Of a DNA stretch of 64,000 bases, positions 10,505 through 21,181 are shown one piece after another. Positions within the stretch are counted from its first letter, which is position 1; each line of letters begins with the position of its first letter. The notes under the pieces were generated by a model, which saw only the letters and a program-made list of their open reading frames with translations, did no database searches and was not told where the DNA came from. Both the position numbers and the translations under genes were made by a program. Where the stretch lies: NCBI GenBank assembly GCA_010093685.1, contig MU006236.1, positions 824,384 to 888,383 on the forward strand. Direction: 5' to 3'. The DNA is from Ophiobolus disseminans (lineage: Eukaryota; Ascomycota; Dothideomycetes; Pleosporales; Phaeosphaeriaceae).

Positions 10505-10887
10505 ATCGCACAGGACCTAAATCGTGGAGATGGTTGTACAAAGATTCTTCAAAGCAGTGTCCTGGAACTCTCTTCATCACGCGTTTCGTAGAGTGTGTCT
10601 GTTGTAAGGTTATCGATAACGTTCCTCTAAGGTTTGGATTGCGTTATGGTGTTGCAGCTGGGATTGTGCCAGGTGAGCTGCGGGAAATTCGGGAAGTTTG
10701 GTGGGGCAGAAACGCCACGCCACGCGATGATTTGGAAGGCAACTAGGTAACTCAACTTTGGCACGATCAAGGACGATTCTCATATGCGACACTTGATGTG
10801 CCTCCTCTCGGAATATCTGTGCACATGGCAGCACGAAATGGTAATCAAGAATGCCTGACCCCATGACTCTCAGCACACTTTGCCACA
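10505..10887. other. Spacer between the divergent composite gene and the DUF7580-like gene
   Basis: No gene is seen. The composite gene starts leftward at 10504 and the DUF7580-like gene runs rightward from about 10888, so the 380 bp should hold both promoters, as is common for paired incompatibility or immune genes. Confidence 0.4.
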
Positions 10888-12379
10888 GTGCCTGCCTCGG
10901 CTTCCAGCAGGTCAATTGCCACCTCTCAACCCACCTTTCAACAGGACACTCCCTTAGACAGGGAAGGACTCATTGATTTTGCTGTCAAAGCGGGAGCAAT
11001 CCGTGAGCAGTCCACGATCTTGTTTCGACAACCGAAAAGCGACGTCTTCTTCCTTGATCTCAAGACTCTGTTGGCCAGCGTGGAAACCCGTCTCACCAGA
11101 CCAGCTTCTCTGACAGATCAGAGGATTGTCGACTTGTTGTGCGCTCTTGAAAGGCTAGTGCGGGTATGTACAGCTGCCAAATCATAATCAATGTATGACC
11201 TGAAGTGAGCGCAACAACATTTAGTGGCCAAATGGATCTCCCTCACCCAAACATCCTTCAACGCGAAGTTCATATCGTTGCCTTATCGCAATAGTGTCCG
11301 GAAATCCGGAACATGCTCGACATGGAATCAAGCGACTATCAGACGCCTCACAAACCGCAAAAGAAATTGGAGAAAGTTTCAGAAGTCCCTCAAGAACTTT
11401 GCCAACGCCAAAGCAGAACAGCGCGGTCCAGACATATTCGAGCTTGTGAAGCCCAATAATGTGTTTACGGCGGTGAACGACGAGACGACTCTGTGTCTTC
11501 AGAAGTTGCATGCAACACTTTGTCAATTCTGCCGTTGCGAAGCCTTGAGTGACAATGGTGAATATCAAACAATCATTGGCTTGAATTTCGTTTCGAGATC
11601 AGCTGAGGATGATGGCCTGACCGCACATCTCTTCTTCCTCCATGAACACCATGATGATACTGCTGACATCTCAGAGTGAAAGAAGCGCACCTGCGTGTGG
11701 TGCTGGAGAGGTATGTCACCACTTCGCTGTAGAAATGTCCGAACACGAGTTGACGGATTGCGCTGCGTTTCTGGGCGAGAGTTGCTTGCGATGGCGCGTC
11801 GTGTATGATACTGCTCAAGCGTTACGATGGAAACATCGACAGACGTTTGAGCAGTTGAATGCGTTGGGGACGGAACATCGCAAGTGGCTGCCGCACAGAA
11901 ATGACAACGCCATCCTCTTTAGTGAACACCCTACACAATCTCATTCGAAGGGGGCAAGAATGGCACAAGCAGGCACCCGGGTATCTGATTTTTGCACTCT
12001 CGTTCGCTCCGAGGAATTAGGTAGACTAAAACTCACTGCTTCTCGCGGTGTTCTTTTCGACGAAGGTACTGACCTACCCATCAACGAAAGCCAGATCTCG
12101 CTGCGAACACCGAGTGTACCTTTGACACGAATCCTATCATCGGTCAGCCTGAAATCCGACCTTGAGCGCAAGATTCTGATTTCATATCTTATCGCCAAAG
12201 CCGCATGGCAGCTCTATGACTCTGACTGGATGTCCAATTCTTGTACTTCTTGGACGAAAGACACTACTCACTTCATGAGGCAACGTCTCAACAATATGCA
12301 AGATAAGGCTATGTTAGATCAGCGACCCTTCGTCTCGACTGGGTTTGGTGCTCGATACACAGCCGCACATAGGTGGTAG
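10888..12379 (+). pseudogene. Broken DUF7580-like fungal gene
   Basis: Three open stretches follow one another: 10888-11163, 11225-11679 and about 11730-12379. The middle one has DIFELVKPN, TTLCLQKLHATLCQFCRC; the last has VSDFCTLVRSEELGRLKL, LLISYLIAKAAWQLYDSDWM-type residues (ERKILISYLIAKAAWQLYDS), SWTKDTTHFM and RPFVSTGF. This order matches fungal proteins with the DUF7580 domain, often linked to HeLo/HET-type N-termini. A TGA at 11677-11679 and a frame change separate the middle and last parts, and the family's usual C-terminal tail after VSTGF is missing. A GTATGT...TTTAG intron at 11164-11224 is likely but does not match in phase. The exact start is uncertain; no ATG decides it. Confidence 0.55.
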
Positions 12380-12417
12380 GATACAAATATATCACGTCCG
12401 CGTGTACTGAGGGATGA

Positions 12418-13299
12418 AAGAACGCAGTTCCAATACAAAACCTCTCGTCAGCTCTGAGAGACCCAGTGACCGTGAACAACGTACAAAACGCGACGTATTT
12501 CCTCTCCCCCAACTGGAATCACCATCCCGGTGGAAGGATCGCCATTGGCAACATCATCGTAAACCCACTCAAGCCGCACATCGCGCTCACCAAAGCCGGG
12601 ACAGGCACTGCCCTTGCGACCGATACGTCCAGAGAAAAGAACTGGATTCTCTCGGTAGAAACCGCGACAAACCTCAGTGCCAGCCTTTGGGCTGTAGTCC
12701 TGGAGAAGATCAATTTCGGCTTTTCCGCAAACCGTGAACGCATCAAGCGCAATAAATTCACAATGTCTGCCTTGGAGACCACTACTCTCTCGGATCATCC
12801 AACAACAGAGGACATCAAGAAGCGCTGCAACGACCCGGCTGTCAAGGAATTCATGCGCTTGGATAGCATGCTGTGCAAGCTAGTGTGCATGGTTACCGGC
12901 ATCAAAGTAGCGAAAGACTTCAAGCTCGAGGGCGAGAAGAGTCTTTCCAAGGGCTTTGCAGCTGAAGCAAGCGGGGAAGTCGCACCAGAGGTGAGCGTGG
13001 GGGGAAGTGTGGGTGTGCAGCGCACGAACCGGATTGCAGATGAGTTCGAGTCAGAGGGCGATATCATCTTCGCATACGAGGTTCTCAAGATCAAGCGGAA
13101 GGGTTGGAGCAAGGAGAAGACGTTCAAGATAGAAGAGTACAAGACCCGACAAGCTTTTCTTGGGGACGAGACGAAGGACGACGAGGACGTTGACGGCGAG
13201 GTGGAAGTGTTCACGGCGGAAGATCTGGCAGGTTTTAAGAAAGCCCAAGTTGTTGAGATTGATGGCGCCGCGGTTGCTTACGAGATTTCTCGACGATGA
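12418..13299 (+). CDS. Fungal protein of unknown function (second partner of the recognition island)
   Basis: The frame is open from 12418 to a TGA at 13297-13299. The only in-frame start-like codon near its head is GTG at 12466, so a short upstream exon is likely. The protein has ATYFLSPNWNH, GRIAIGNIIV, and a conserved-looking core KLVCMVTGIKVAKDFKLEGE followed by a Gly/Ser-rich stretch (EASGEVAPEVSVGGSVGVQ) and DIIFAYEVLKIKRKG. I have the impression of a widespread pezizomycete family found beside NLR and patatin genes, but cannot name a domain. The C-terminus is acidic (DETKDDEDVDGEVE). It sits directly after the DUF7580-like gene on the same strand. Confidence 0.6.
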   Translation, partial: KNAVPIQNLSSALRDPVTVNNVQNATYFLSPNWNHHPGGRIAIGNIIVNPLKPHIALTKAGTGTALATDTSREKNWILSVETATNLSASLWAVVLEKINFGFSANRERIKRNKFTMSALETTTLSDHPTTEDIKKRCNDPAVKEFMRLDSMLCKLVCMVTGIKVAKDFKLEGEKSLSKGFAAEASGEVAPEVSVGGSVGVQRTNRIADEFESEGDIIFAYEVLKIKRKGWSKEKTFKIEEYKTRQAFLGDETKDDEDVDGEVEVFTAEDLAGFKKAQVVEIDGAAVAYEISRR

Positions 13300-13344
13300 G
13301 GAGATGACAGATGAAACACGTTTAAAGCACTGTTCCTCTCATAC

Positions 13345-13484
13345 CTCTTAGTAGTCATGAAAGCCAGAAGAAGGATAAGCTTAACGTCTACATCTGCGTA
13401 TATAGAAGTTATTCTAAGATTGAAAGGTCTCTATAGACATACAAGATAGTTTATTTTTATTTCTAGCTTTCGCGACTCACTGAG
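13345..13484. repeat. 140-bp inverted-repeat element (MITE), copy A
   Basis: This stretch aligns along its length with 24921-25061 and with 31257 onward. Its left end CTCTTAGTAGTCATGAAAG and right end CTTTCGCGACTCACTGAG are imperfect inverted repeats. Shared internal blocks include GAAAGCCAGAAGAA, CTACATCT and AGACATACA. It starts 46 bp after the stop of the preceding gene and could supply its 3' UTR. Confidence 0.65.
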
Positions 13485-13850
13485 AGTAGGCACATGATTC
13501 GCCATATACACGCTGTTAGGTTCGGATTAAAAGCATGACGCCGCCTGCGCTACGACCGTAGTGTAGGGAGGTTATTCTAAGAGACTATTCGCAACTAGAA
13601 TATACAAGATGGTCAGTTACCATGTGTCGTGTTTCTGGGACCCAATCCAGCGAGAAAACTCGGTTGACACAACCTAGCGGCCCGCCCCTGATCCAACCAA
13701 TCATACACAGTGACCAACCCCGCTGCATCCCACTATGCAGTTACTTTGCAGTTTTTTGCTATTCTTCTCGACTCTTTGATCCCTGTGCAGCTATTGGCTA
13801 GTATATATACCCAAAGTTGTTGAAATTTTGTCATCGAAGCAGTTACAACT

Positions 13851-13942
13851 GGCTCGGTGGTGTAGTTGGTTATCACGTCAGTCTAACAGGGCAAAGCCCC
13901 TTCACACACTGAAGGTCCCGAGTTCAATCCTCGGCTGAGTCA
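13851..13942 (+). tRNA. tRNA-Val (anticodon AAC), with intron
   Basis: The acceptor stem GGCTCGG pairs with CTGAGTC (two G-U pairs) before discriminator A at 13942. The D arm has GTG/CAC. The anticodon stem TCAGT/ACTGA frames the loop CTAACA...C with anticodon AAC at 13885-13887. An 18-nt intron (13889-13906) lies one base after the anticodon, the canonical nuclear site, and contains a GGGC-AAA-GCCC hairpin. The T arm is CCGAG-TTCAATC-CTCGG. It matches the usual fungal valine tRNA closely in the D arm. It bounds the recognition island on the right. Confidence 0.95.
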
Positions 13943-13945
13943 CTC

Positions 13946-13950
13946 TTTTT
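13946..13950 (+). terminator. RNA polymerase III terminator of tRNA-Val
   Basis: A run of five T residues begins three bases after the discriminator base, as expected for Pol III termination. Confidence 0.8.
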
Positions 13951-14287
13951 GCCGTTACGGTGCTGTTTTGAACCTGGAGAGAAGTCTGGGAGTGAAATGG
14001 TGGATTAGGTAGGGAGTGTGCGATGAATTTTTGGATTTTTGACACCGGAAAGGCGGGGCAAACACCTACTCTAGATCCTTGGAAGTACAGTAAGGTATAT
14101 AAAACAGATTCAATTGATTATGTAGGTGCTTTGCTGGTTTGTTATTGTGCTTGAGTTAAGTGCGTGTTTGCGGATTTTGTGGTGCGGGAGCTCCGAGTCT
14201 CATCAACCACCAACCCGCACAACCTCAACAAACTTGGAATCAACATCGCAAGATTCAGACCCCAACAATACCTTCATAATACAAAAC

Positions 14288-14684
14288 ATGGCGTCCTCAA
14301 CCGACCTTACCACATTGTTAACGCCACCAGCCTGCATAGCAGACTTTTGCATTATCCCGCTCGGCACGCCGACGGCTTCTGTGTCAAAAGAGGTCGCGCA
14401 GGTTCAAAGACTGTTGAAGCAGAGCGGACTAGAGTATTCGATGCATTCTGCTGGAACCACTGTCGGTGAGCAATCTCAAAACATTCAACGTTCATTGCTA
14501 ACAGGTTACAGAAGGCTCATGGGACGACGTCATGAAGGTCATCGGCCAGTGTCACTCCATGCTTCACGAGAATGGGGTTGTAAGGATTCAAAGCGACATC
14601 AGGGTCGGCAGCAGGACGGATAAAAAGCAGACCCATAGGGACAAGGTGGAGGCCGTGGAGAAGCTGCTCAAAGAAGACCACTGA
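14288..14684 (+). CDS. UPF0045 / Ecm15-like (thiamine-binding type) small protein
   Basis: Two exons (14288-14465, 14512-14684) join across a 46-bp intron (GTGAGC...TTACAG) to give 116 residues. The N-terminus has CIADFCIIPLGTPTASVSKEVA, followed by LLKQSGLEYSMHSAGTTVEG, WDDVMKVIGQCH and VRIQSDIRVGSRTDK. This order of P-x-G, S-x-Y-x(3)-GT-x-EG and D-x-R-x-GSR-D is the signature of the UPF0045 family (yeast Ecm15, bacterial YkoF/MTH1187-like), ferredoxin-like folds some of which bind thiamine. The full family length is present. The role in the cell is not settled in fungi. Confidence 0.88.
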
Positions 14685-15699
14685 GCCTCTGCAGCATCAG
14701 ACTGCGGTCTAGAGTCGAGGCCGAATGTCGGTGCCGTCCGCGGCGCAGTCGAGACTCGAGAACAGCGTGGTGGACTTCGAGTACGCGTCCGTCATGCTGT
14801 CGGTTCAACTTGGTATAGCTCGCTGCTCTGTGGAGGATTCACTCGACGCCAGAAATAGCACTGTATACAGCAGGGCTTCAGGATGTAGATCTTGACGTGT
14901 TTCACTATACCTCCATGACACCTCATCCAGCAAGCGCCCATCAAGTTTTCAACGGCCACCTCGTCAGAGTCTGGACAAGTTGCGCACACGCCATTTTCCC
15001 CCCACGATCTCCCTGCTAGACGTGTCTTCCTATCGACACTGCATACGTCCGCCCTATACGATTGGCGGACGTGGCTGAGAAGCTGGGGTAGCCGGCCGTG
15101 AAGCACTCGACCGAAGTGGCTTGCTTAAACTTGGAAGAAATTTCAGCGGTGAGTACGGACTAGGGTACGCTGTAAGGAAAGTCGAGGTGCCCGAGGAGGT
15201 TGGATGTGAATCAAGCACGCGGTGTAACTTGACAGCTCCTACACCGTGCCACGTTATAGATGACCAAGTACCATGCACAGCCAATGCTGAATGATTGTCT
15301 TCACATGCTGCCGCAGTTGTTCCGGAGCGGAGGTGTTAGCCGCTGGGCTCATGTATGCAAGTGGGTCCGAGAAGCGGTGAGCGCACGGTCGCTGTAAATG
15401 TTGGACCTGCATCATGGCGCACACGAAGCCTGCCCTGAGCTTCCCGATCGTCCGGAAAATCCCTTTCACTTCACTCCACCTCACACGACTACGCAATCAC
15501 GAGCCTCGACAATTCACCACCATACGTTACTCTTCACACACCACACGCGACACACGCCCGGTCGCACTGCTTGGGTCGCATGGGAAATCCACGAGGCAAC
15601 GGAAGGCATGCACGCGACCGCCCCGGCACACCTCACAACAACGCCCCTCATCGCTGAAGCCGCACCCCGACCGCCGCACGCTGAGCGCAATTCGTAACA
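14685..15699. other. Intergenic, upstream of MDM34
   Basis: Open frames here are short and lack family features. The last 300 bp is C/A-rich (TTCACTTCACTCCACC near 15465, CTCTTCACACACCACACG near 15530), which fits the 5' leader and promoter of the MDM34 gene. Confidence 0.5.
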
Positions 15700-17505
15700 A
15701 TGGCGTTCAACTTCAACTGGTCACCGCTGATCGCGGACACGTCGCGCGCACGCGACATGCTCACCACGGCGCTCAACAAGTCGCCCAAGCCGCCCATCAT
15801 CGTCGACGACATCATCGTCACCGAGCTCAATCTTGGCACGACGCCGCCCGAGCTGGAGATACTGGAGATTGGAGACCTGGCAGAGGATAGATTCAGGGGC
15901 ATATTCAAGATGTCGTACACGGGCGATGCGTTCCTGACGCTGAAAACAAAGGTGCAGGCAAATCCGCTGAAGACGTACCTGTCCAACAAACCAGACTTTG
16001 CATCGCCCCAGCCGCTGGCAGCATCCTCGGGCTTGACGATACCGCTGCAGATCACGCTCTCGAATATCCGCCTGTCGGGTTTCGTCATCCTGGTCTTCTC
16101 GAAACAAAAGGGCCTGACGCTCGTGTTCAGGAACGACCCGCTCGAGTCGCTGAAGGTGTCCTCGACCTTTGACTCGATACCCTTTGTGCGAGACTACCTC
16201 CAGAAGGAGATTGAGGGGCAGCTGCGAGTGCTGTTCATGGAGGATCTCCCCGCCATCATACATCGCCTATCGCTGCGCCTGTGGTCGCCCGAGTTCCAAG
16301 AGCTGGAGACGGAGGAGCGGTTGGAGGGCAACCACGACGACACTGTCCCCATCGACCCACTTGCAACACCGCCACAGGACGCCGTCGATGCATTTGGAAA
16401 CCCGCTCAACGAGTCCCAGATCTCGGCGCTGACGCTCGACACCAGTGGCGAGGTGCACGCTTCCTTTTCACAGAAGAACATGCTGCGCCTAGCAGCACTG
16501 TCCGAGTCGCAGCACACATTATCGCTCTTCACCCCTGGCATCCGTGATGCTGTCTTCCGCGCCTGGGCCGGCCACCCAGACAAGATCGAGTCAGGCGTCG
16601 CCACACCGGGTCTCACACGGGGCAGTCTCTCTAGGATACAATCGACCTTTGGTAGCATGAAATCAGGAGCGTCCTCGGTAGCTTCTGGCAGCACAGGCAA
16701 CGACACACACAGCTCGCGGCCGTCACTCACCACTGCAAACTCTCTGTCTGCTGGGCCGAGCCTAGGCGCCAGTCGGTCGCGGACCGGCCAGGTACGAAAG
16801 CGCAAGAAGCGCGTGGTCGATTTGAGGAAGCACAAAGATGGCGCTGACTCGGGTGTGTCTACCGAAGCCAACAGCCCGCTCCCAAGTGCATATGCGTCTG
16901 AGACGTCGAGCATCATCCACGAGGAGCCGGAGATCGAGGCTGAGCTCGCCACGCCTCCAAGGACTCCCATCCGACCCGGGCGCTACTTCGAAGGCAGACA
17001 CGGCAGTCTTGATGTGGGTGTTCCGACCCGGCAGTCGGATAGCACAGACACGCTACTCCCTCCCGCGCCGATACTGTCAAAGGCACCCGGCCGGTCCAAG
17101 TCGAAGCAGCGCGAGGACACCCGCCCTCCGCCAACAACTCAAATTGAGGACTTTGCGCAAACACCGACCAAGCCCTCAAGTTCGTCGAGACGTTCCCGTC
17201 CTCCGCTCTCGCGCCCTGCACTTCGACAAGCACAGCAATCCACGTCCCCACTCTTGCGTTCCCTATCTTTCGATAAGGTGTCAGCCCTGTCTTCACCACC
17301 AGATGAGGGGGCCTCGAGTTCAGGCGGCATACTAGAGCAAGCATGGATGATGAAGATGGCACAAGAAATCGCACGCAAAGTGCAGGAAGAGAAGGACAAA
17401 GCGGATCGACACCGCGGTAAGGGTTCACGATCCAAGGGTGCAGCGAGTGGGGGCTTCTGGGCTGGCGACGACGATGTTGATGCGCCGCCTGCGTATGTTG
17501 CATAG
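15700..17505 (+). CDS. MDM34: Mdm34, outer-membrane subunit of the ERMES ER-mitochondria tether
   Basis: A single 601-codon exon begins MAFNFNWSPLIADTSRARDM, the conserved start of Mdm34. The first 195 residues form the SMP lipid-transfer domain (IIVTELNLGTTPPELEILEI, ANPLKTYLSNKPDFASP, IPLQITLSNIRLSGFVILVF, FDSIPFVRDYLQKEIEGQLR). The remainder is low-complexity, Ser/Pro-rich, with a basic patch (RKRKKRVVDLRKHKDG) also typical of filamentous fungal orthologues. Mdm34 joins Mmm1, Mdm12 and Mdm10 to move phospholipids between ER and mitochondria. The length is in the usual range for filamentous ascomycetes. Confidence 0.95.
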   Translation: MAFNFNWSPLIADTSRARDMLTTALNKSPKPPIIVDDIIVTELNLGTTPPELEILEIGDLAEDRFRGIFKMSYTGDAFLTLKTKVQANPLKTYLSNKPDFASPQPLAASSGLTIPLQITLSNIRLSGFVILVFSKQKGLTLVFRNDPLESLKVSSTFDSIPFVRDYLQKEIEGQLRVLFMEDLPAIIHRLSLRLWSPEFQELETEERLEGNHDDTVPIDPLATPPQDAVDAFGNPLNESQISALTLDTSGEVHASFSQKNMLRLAALSESQHTLSLFTPGIRDAVFRAWAGHPDKIESGVATPGLTRGSLSRIQSTFGSMKSGASSVASGSTGNDTHSSRPSLTTANSLSAGPSLGASRSRTGQVRKRKKRVVDLRKHKDGADSGVSTEANSPLPSAYASETSSIIHEEPEIEAELATPPRTPIRPGRYFEGRHGSLDVGVPTRQSDSTDTLLPPAPILSKAPGRSKSKQREDTRPPPTTQIEDFAQTPTKPSSSSRRSRPPLSRPALRQAQQSTSPLLRSLSFDKVSALSSPPDEGASSSGGILEQAWMMKMAQEIARKVQEEKDKADRHRGKGSRSKGAASGGFWAGDDDVDAPPAYVA

Positions 17506-18015
17506 TACGAAGGATATGATTATGAGATATGTTTTATGATGGTTTCTGGAGGAAGTGAGGTTAGAAAAAGTTTCGCAACGCAACGGTGTTGTCGTAATGT
17601 AATGCGATGCCGCTTGGAGCATTTCTGGGTGGATAGACTTGGAAAGTCTACATACAGGGAATAGTCTGGAAGACTTGGTGACTGGCGTTATACCCTATTT
17701 CTATCGCTACTCCTGATATTGGAACAATCAACTTACATCATATCTATATGAATTCTCTCCACGTGAAATCAGAAGCAGGTCTTGTGCTGGCATCACAATG
17801 ACATGAACTGGTTAGTATATGGCGGTATCATGAAGTTCCCGCAAGGAGGTGATATCCCATTGATGTATGTTCTCAGCATGCTCTCCTACCTAGACGTATT
17901 TCAAGCTACTTACTCACAAGATCAGCTCATGTCGTGATGTCGGCCCGGCAGCCCGTTCAGACGCCGCCCCGCACTTCGGTATCTGACTTTCGGCTCTGGG
18001 GATTTCTCCGCAAGC
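17506..18015. other. Intergenic region
   Basis: The 510 bp between the MDM34 stop and the next ATG show no coding signal. It contains the MDM34 3' UTR and the promoter of the Zn2Cys6 gene. Confidence 0.5.
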
Positions 18016-20478
18016 ATGGAATCACAGGATACGGAACAATCGCCCTCTGCAGGTGCGTCAAACCAGGACGACGACGCGTCCAAGATCAAACGAACGCAGA
18101 TTGCATGCTTGAATTGTAGGAAGAGGAAGAGCAGGTGCTTGCTGTAAGTGAGGCTCTCTTCTGTGCGGCTCGGCAACAGCTGGAATACCGAACACAATCG
18201 CCGGCGTCATGCAGAGTACTGGTATTGTTTGAGGTCTTCAAGACAGCTTGAGAAGTCTTTCAGAATAGACAGGCGCTTACAGTCCCCGCTAATTGGTCTG
18301 TATAGCGACGAAAGCGGTTCAATTCCATGCCTGCGATGCAAACGCGACAACCTCGACTGCGTACTCGGAGGCAGTAATCGAGGTGGACGACGCGTGCGGA
18401 AGAAGCCACGCATAGATGACCCTCCAGCGACAACAACCACACTGCCACCTCTAACGGCACCACGAACCGACGATGGCGGAAGCTTTCATGCACTTGGCAA
18501 CTTGGGCACTTGGTCGCATGAGCCCAGCGTCCAACAGCAACAGTATGTCGACGACGATCAAGGGGCGAGATCTGGATCCTCAAACACAGACGAGCTGCAT
18601 TTTACGAACTTGCAGAATCCGTCGGATGCGCTTGGTATACTGGCGCGGGTGGCAGGGGAGTCGAGCTCGAATGAGGAGGCTACAAACAGTGGCAAAGTCA
18701 TGGACATGGATGTAGGGCAATTGAGCCAGCATCCACTGTTGAGCATGCCCGCGCCGTCGCTATCCTTCTCGTATCCCTTACTGGACCGAGGCATCCTCAC
18801 CGTGCATTCGCTGTGCCAGCTGTTGATTCGCTTCCAGCAGCATTATCATCCATACTACCCGGTAGCACCAGCGCATGCTTTCGATTCGTCGCGCCTGGCA
18901 GAGATGGTCACGAAGGAACGGCATCTCCTAACAGCACTGCTTCTGGTCGCCTCAAAGGATCTCGTAGATGAACCGCACATTTACGAAGCGTGCATGGAGC
19001 ATATGAAGAGCCTGGTATCGGATCTAGCCGCAGGAGGTGATGCAGACATCGAGGCCGTGGAAGCACTTCTCCTACTCGCTGAGTGGGCTCCATATACCCA
19101 AAGAGGGTCAGGCAAGGTTGGCAAGGGTGAAGAGGACAAGGAGAGCTGGATGCATGTTGGCCTCGCCCTTCGCATAGCCTACTTCCTCGCGCTGGATCGC
19201 TACTCCTTCCGCTTTGTCGACCAGGGCAAAGACCCGGATCATGACCGTAAAAGGCTCATTTGGACATCTGCATACGTCTCAGACCGTCATACCAGCATCA
19301 GGATTGGAAAGGCGTTTTGGTCACGAGGTCCTGGACCCCTGACGACGCTGAGACGTGAGGATTATCCTTCGCTGATACCGAAGAGCCCGAATGAAGAGGA
19401 TTATGCGTCTATCTTCCAGGCTAATTTGGAGCTCACTCAGCTGTTTAGTAACGTGCATGATACGCTGTATTCGAACCCCTCGTCGAGCTTTCGGTCGCAT
19501 ATGAGTGGTAGCTATATCAAGTTTATCGATGACTTTAGGTCTGCGATTTACGGATGGAAGAGCGTATGGGGGACGTTGACTTGTTCGCCGCATCTCAAGG
19601 CATGTCTGTTGATGTCTTACGGTATATTGAACACTTTACAGCAATGTGTTATTCTAACAACAGCAGACTACCTCCGCCTCTACACGAATGCATTCGCCTT
19701 CCAAGCCACCGTCCTGCGCGCCCTCCCTGCAGCCAGCAACTCTACCAATGGCACCTCCGGCCCTGGCTTCAGCATGCAAGCCCCCCAACGCGTCTTCACA
19801 ACCAATAACGTCGGCGCCGTGGGAGACGCCCGCTTCATCTACGAAGGCCTTGACGCCGCAAAAGCCATCCTCACCACCGTCAACAACTTCGTCAACCCCG
19901 AGCGCTCGCTCCGCTTCATGCCTCTACGATACTACCTCTACCTCGTCTACGCCGGCGTCTTTCTCTACCGCGCGCGCTGCACCGGCGTCATCAGCAGTGA
20001 CGAAGACCGCGCCATCCGCGCAATGATCAACGAGACAGTTGCCCGCCTCCAGCGCAGCAGCGTCGGCTCCGGAATCGGCATCCAGCACCCGGGCAGCCGC
20101 TACTCACAGCTCCTGAAAATGCTATGGGCGAAGGCGCCCAGGAAGGACAAGGCGAGCCGCAGTTCCTTCAGACACCCCGGCACGCACATTGCGAGCAACC
20201 CCGTCGATAGCAATGGGCTGAGTCACCCCGCGCCCATTTTGAGCCCCCAGGAGAGCGCGGGCACAGGCGAGAGTCCGGAGTTGATGGGCGATTTTGGCTG
20301 GACGGATTTGAGTGCCGTGAGCGACTTTGCGAGCGGGCAGGCGCCAGTGCAGAGCCAGGACGAGGCGAGTCTGTGGAATGGGTTCCTGCCGCTGGACATG
20401 GGGTGGGGCGCGCAGGGGTTTGGGTTTGAGGGGTTTGGCGGGGGTGTCGGGGAGGGCGAGTTGGGCATGTTGTTTTAA
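18016..20478 (+). CDS. Zn2Cys6 transcription factor with fungal-specific regulatory domain
   Basis: ATG at 18016 starts exon 1 (to 18143), which carries CLNCRKRKSRC. A 162-bp intron (18144-18305, GTAAGT...TATAG) splits the zinc cluster; exon 2 supplies SIPCLRCKRDNLDC. The spliced spacing is CX2CX6CX9CX2CX6C, a normal Zn2Cys6 binuclear cluster. A second, 42-bp intron (19622-19663, with TTCTAAC branch site) lies inside the middle homology region and restores LLMSYADYLRLYTNAFAF. The predicted protein is 752 residues. The middle domain (AEWAPYTQ, WMHVGLALRIAYFLALDR, RKRLIWTSAYVSDRH) resembles regulators of the Aro80 type, but I would not assign a pathway. It should act in the nucleus on CGG-type sites. 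Confidence 0.9.
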
Positions 20479-20521
20479 GAAGCCTACAACAACCGGACTT
20501 TCATGATGTGGAGCCAGGACG

Positions 20522-20950
20522 CTAGGGACATGGAAATGAGGAGTTTGCAGTCGTGCTGCATAACACGGCGAGGGCTGTTTTGCGCGCCGGATGTTTGTTG
20601 GCGAGGAGCTGCAATACCGGGCCTGCGATGAAGACGGTGTGGAAGACGGTGAAGAGGAGCCATGCCTCAAGGGGGAAGTGCGGTGATTCGGCTTCGGAAA
20701 AGTAGCGGAGGCTTGTGGGAAGCGGTGAATATGCCTTTTCCCATGCTGCGATAGCGACTGCGAAGTGGAGGATGTGGGAGTCCAGAAAGAACGCACATCT
20801 ATCGATGAGGGATGCCATGTCTTTCGGGAATGGGAGTGATGGTGGTGTGAGGGCGGGATGTTGTACGACAGAGGAGAAAAGTGTGAGCTGTGAAGTGTTG
20901 ACGAGGAGTTTAAGCTCGCGGAGAAGTGGAAGCGCTTTAAATCGCGACAT
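20522..20950 (-). CDS. Small putative membrane protein, unknown function
   Basis: A 142-codon frame from a proper ATG has two hydrophobic helices, one around HILHFAVAIAAW and a stronger one at AWLLFTVFHTVFIAGPVLQL. Its 3' end lies 43 bp from the convergent Zn2Cys6 gene. Composition and GC-rich third positions suggest a real gene. I recognise no family. Confidence 0.5.
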   Translation of the reverse strand: MSRFKALPLLRELKLLVNTSQLTLFSSVVQHPALTPPSLPFPKDMASLIDRCAFFLDSHILHFAVAIAAWEKAYSPLPTSLRYFSEAESPHFPLEAWLLFTVFHTVFIAGPVLQLLANKHPARKTALAVLCSTTANSSFPCP

Positions 20951-21181
20951 GACCAGCTCGGGTAGCTGTCGATGCCGGAGTCTTAAGCTGGCCGGTTCAA
21001 ACCGTGCCGTGACTAGCCTTCATAGCTTAGCTGTAATCTTTAATTTGTCTTTTCAGTGACATCCATTCACACCGCTGCTTTGTACACTCGGTGAACATGG
21101 TCTTGTATGTATCCAGAACCAGGCAATAATTTCTGCGCTGTTGCCCCATCCATCGCGGGCTTAACTCTGACCAACAACCAC

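Noticed and set aside
12414..12737. 107-codon frame overlapping the start of the 12418-13299 gene
   Set aside because: It is out of frame with the conserved protein and Arg/His-rich; it offers an ATG but no family match.
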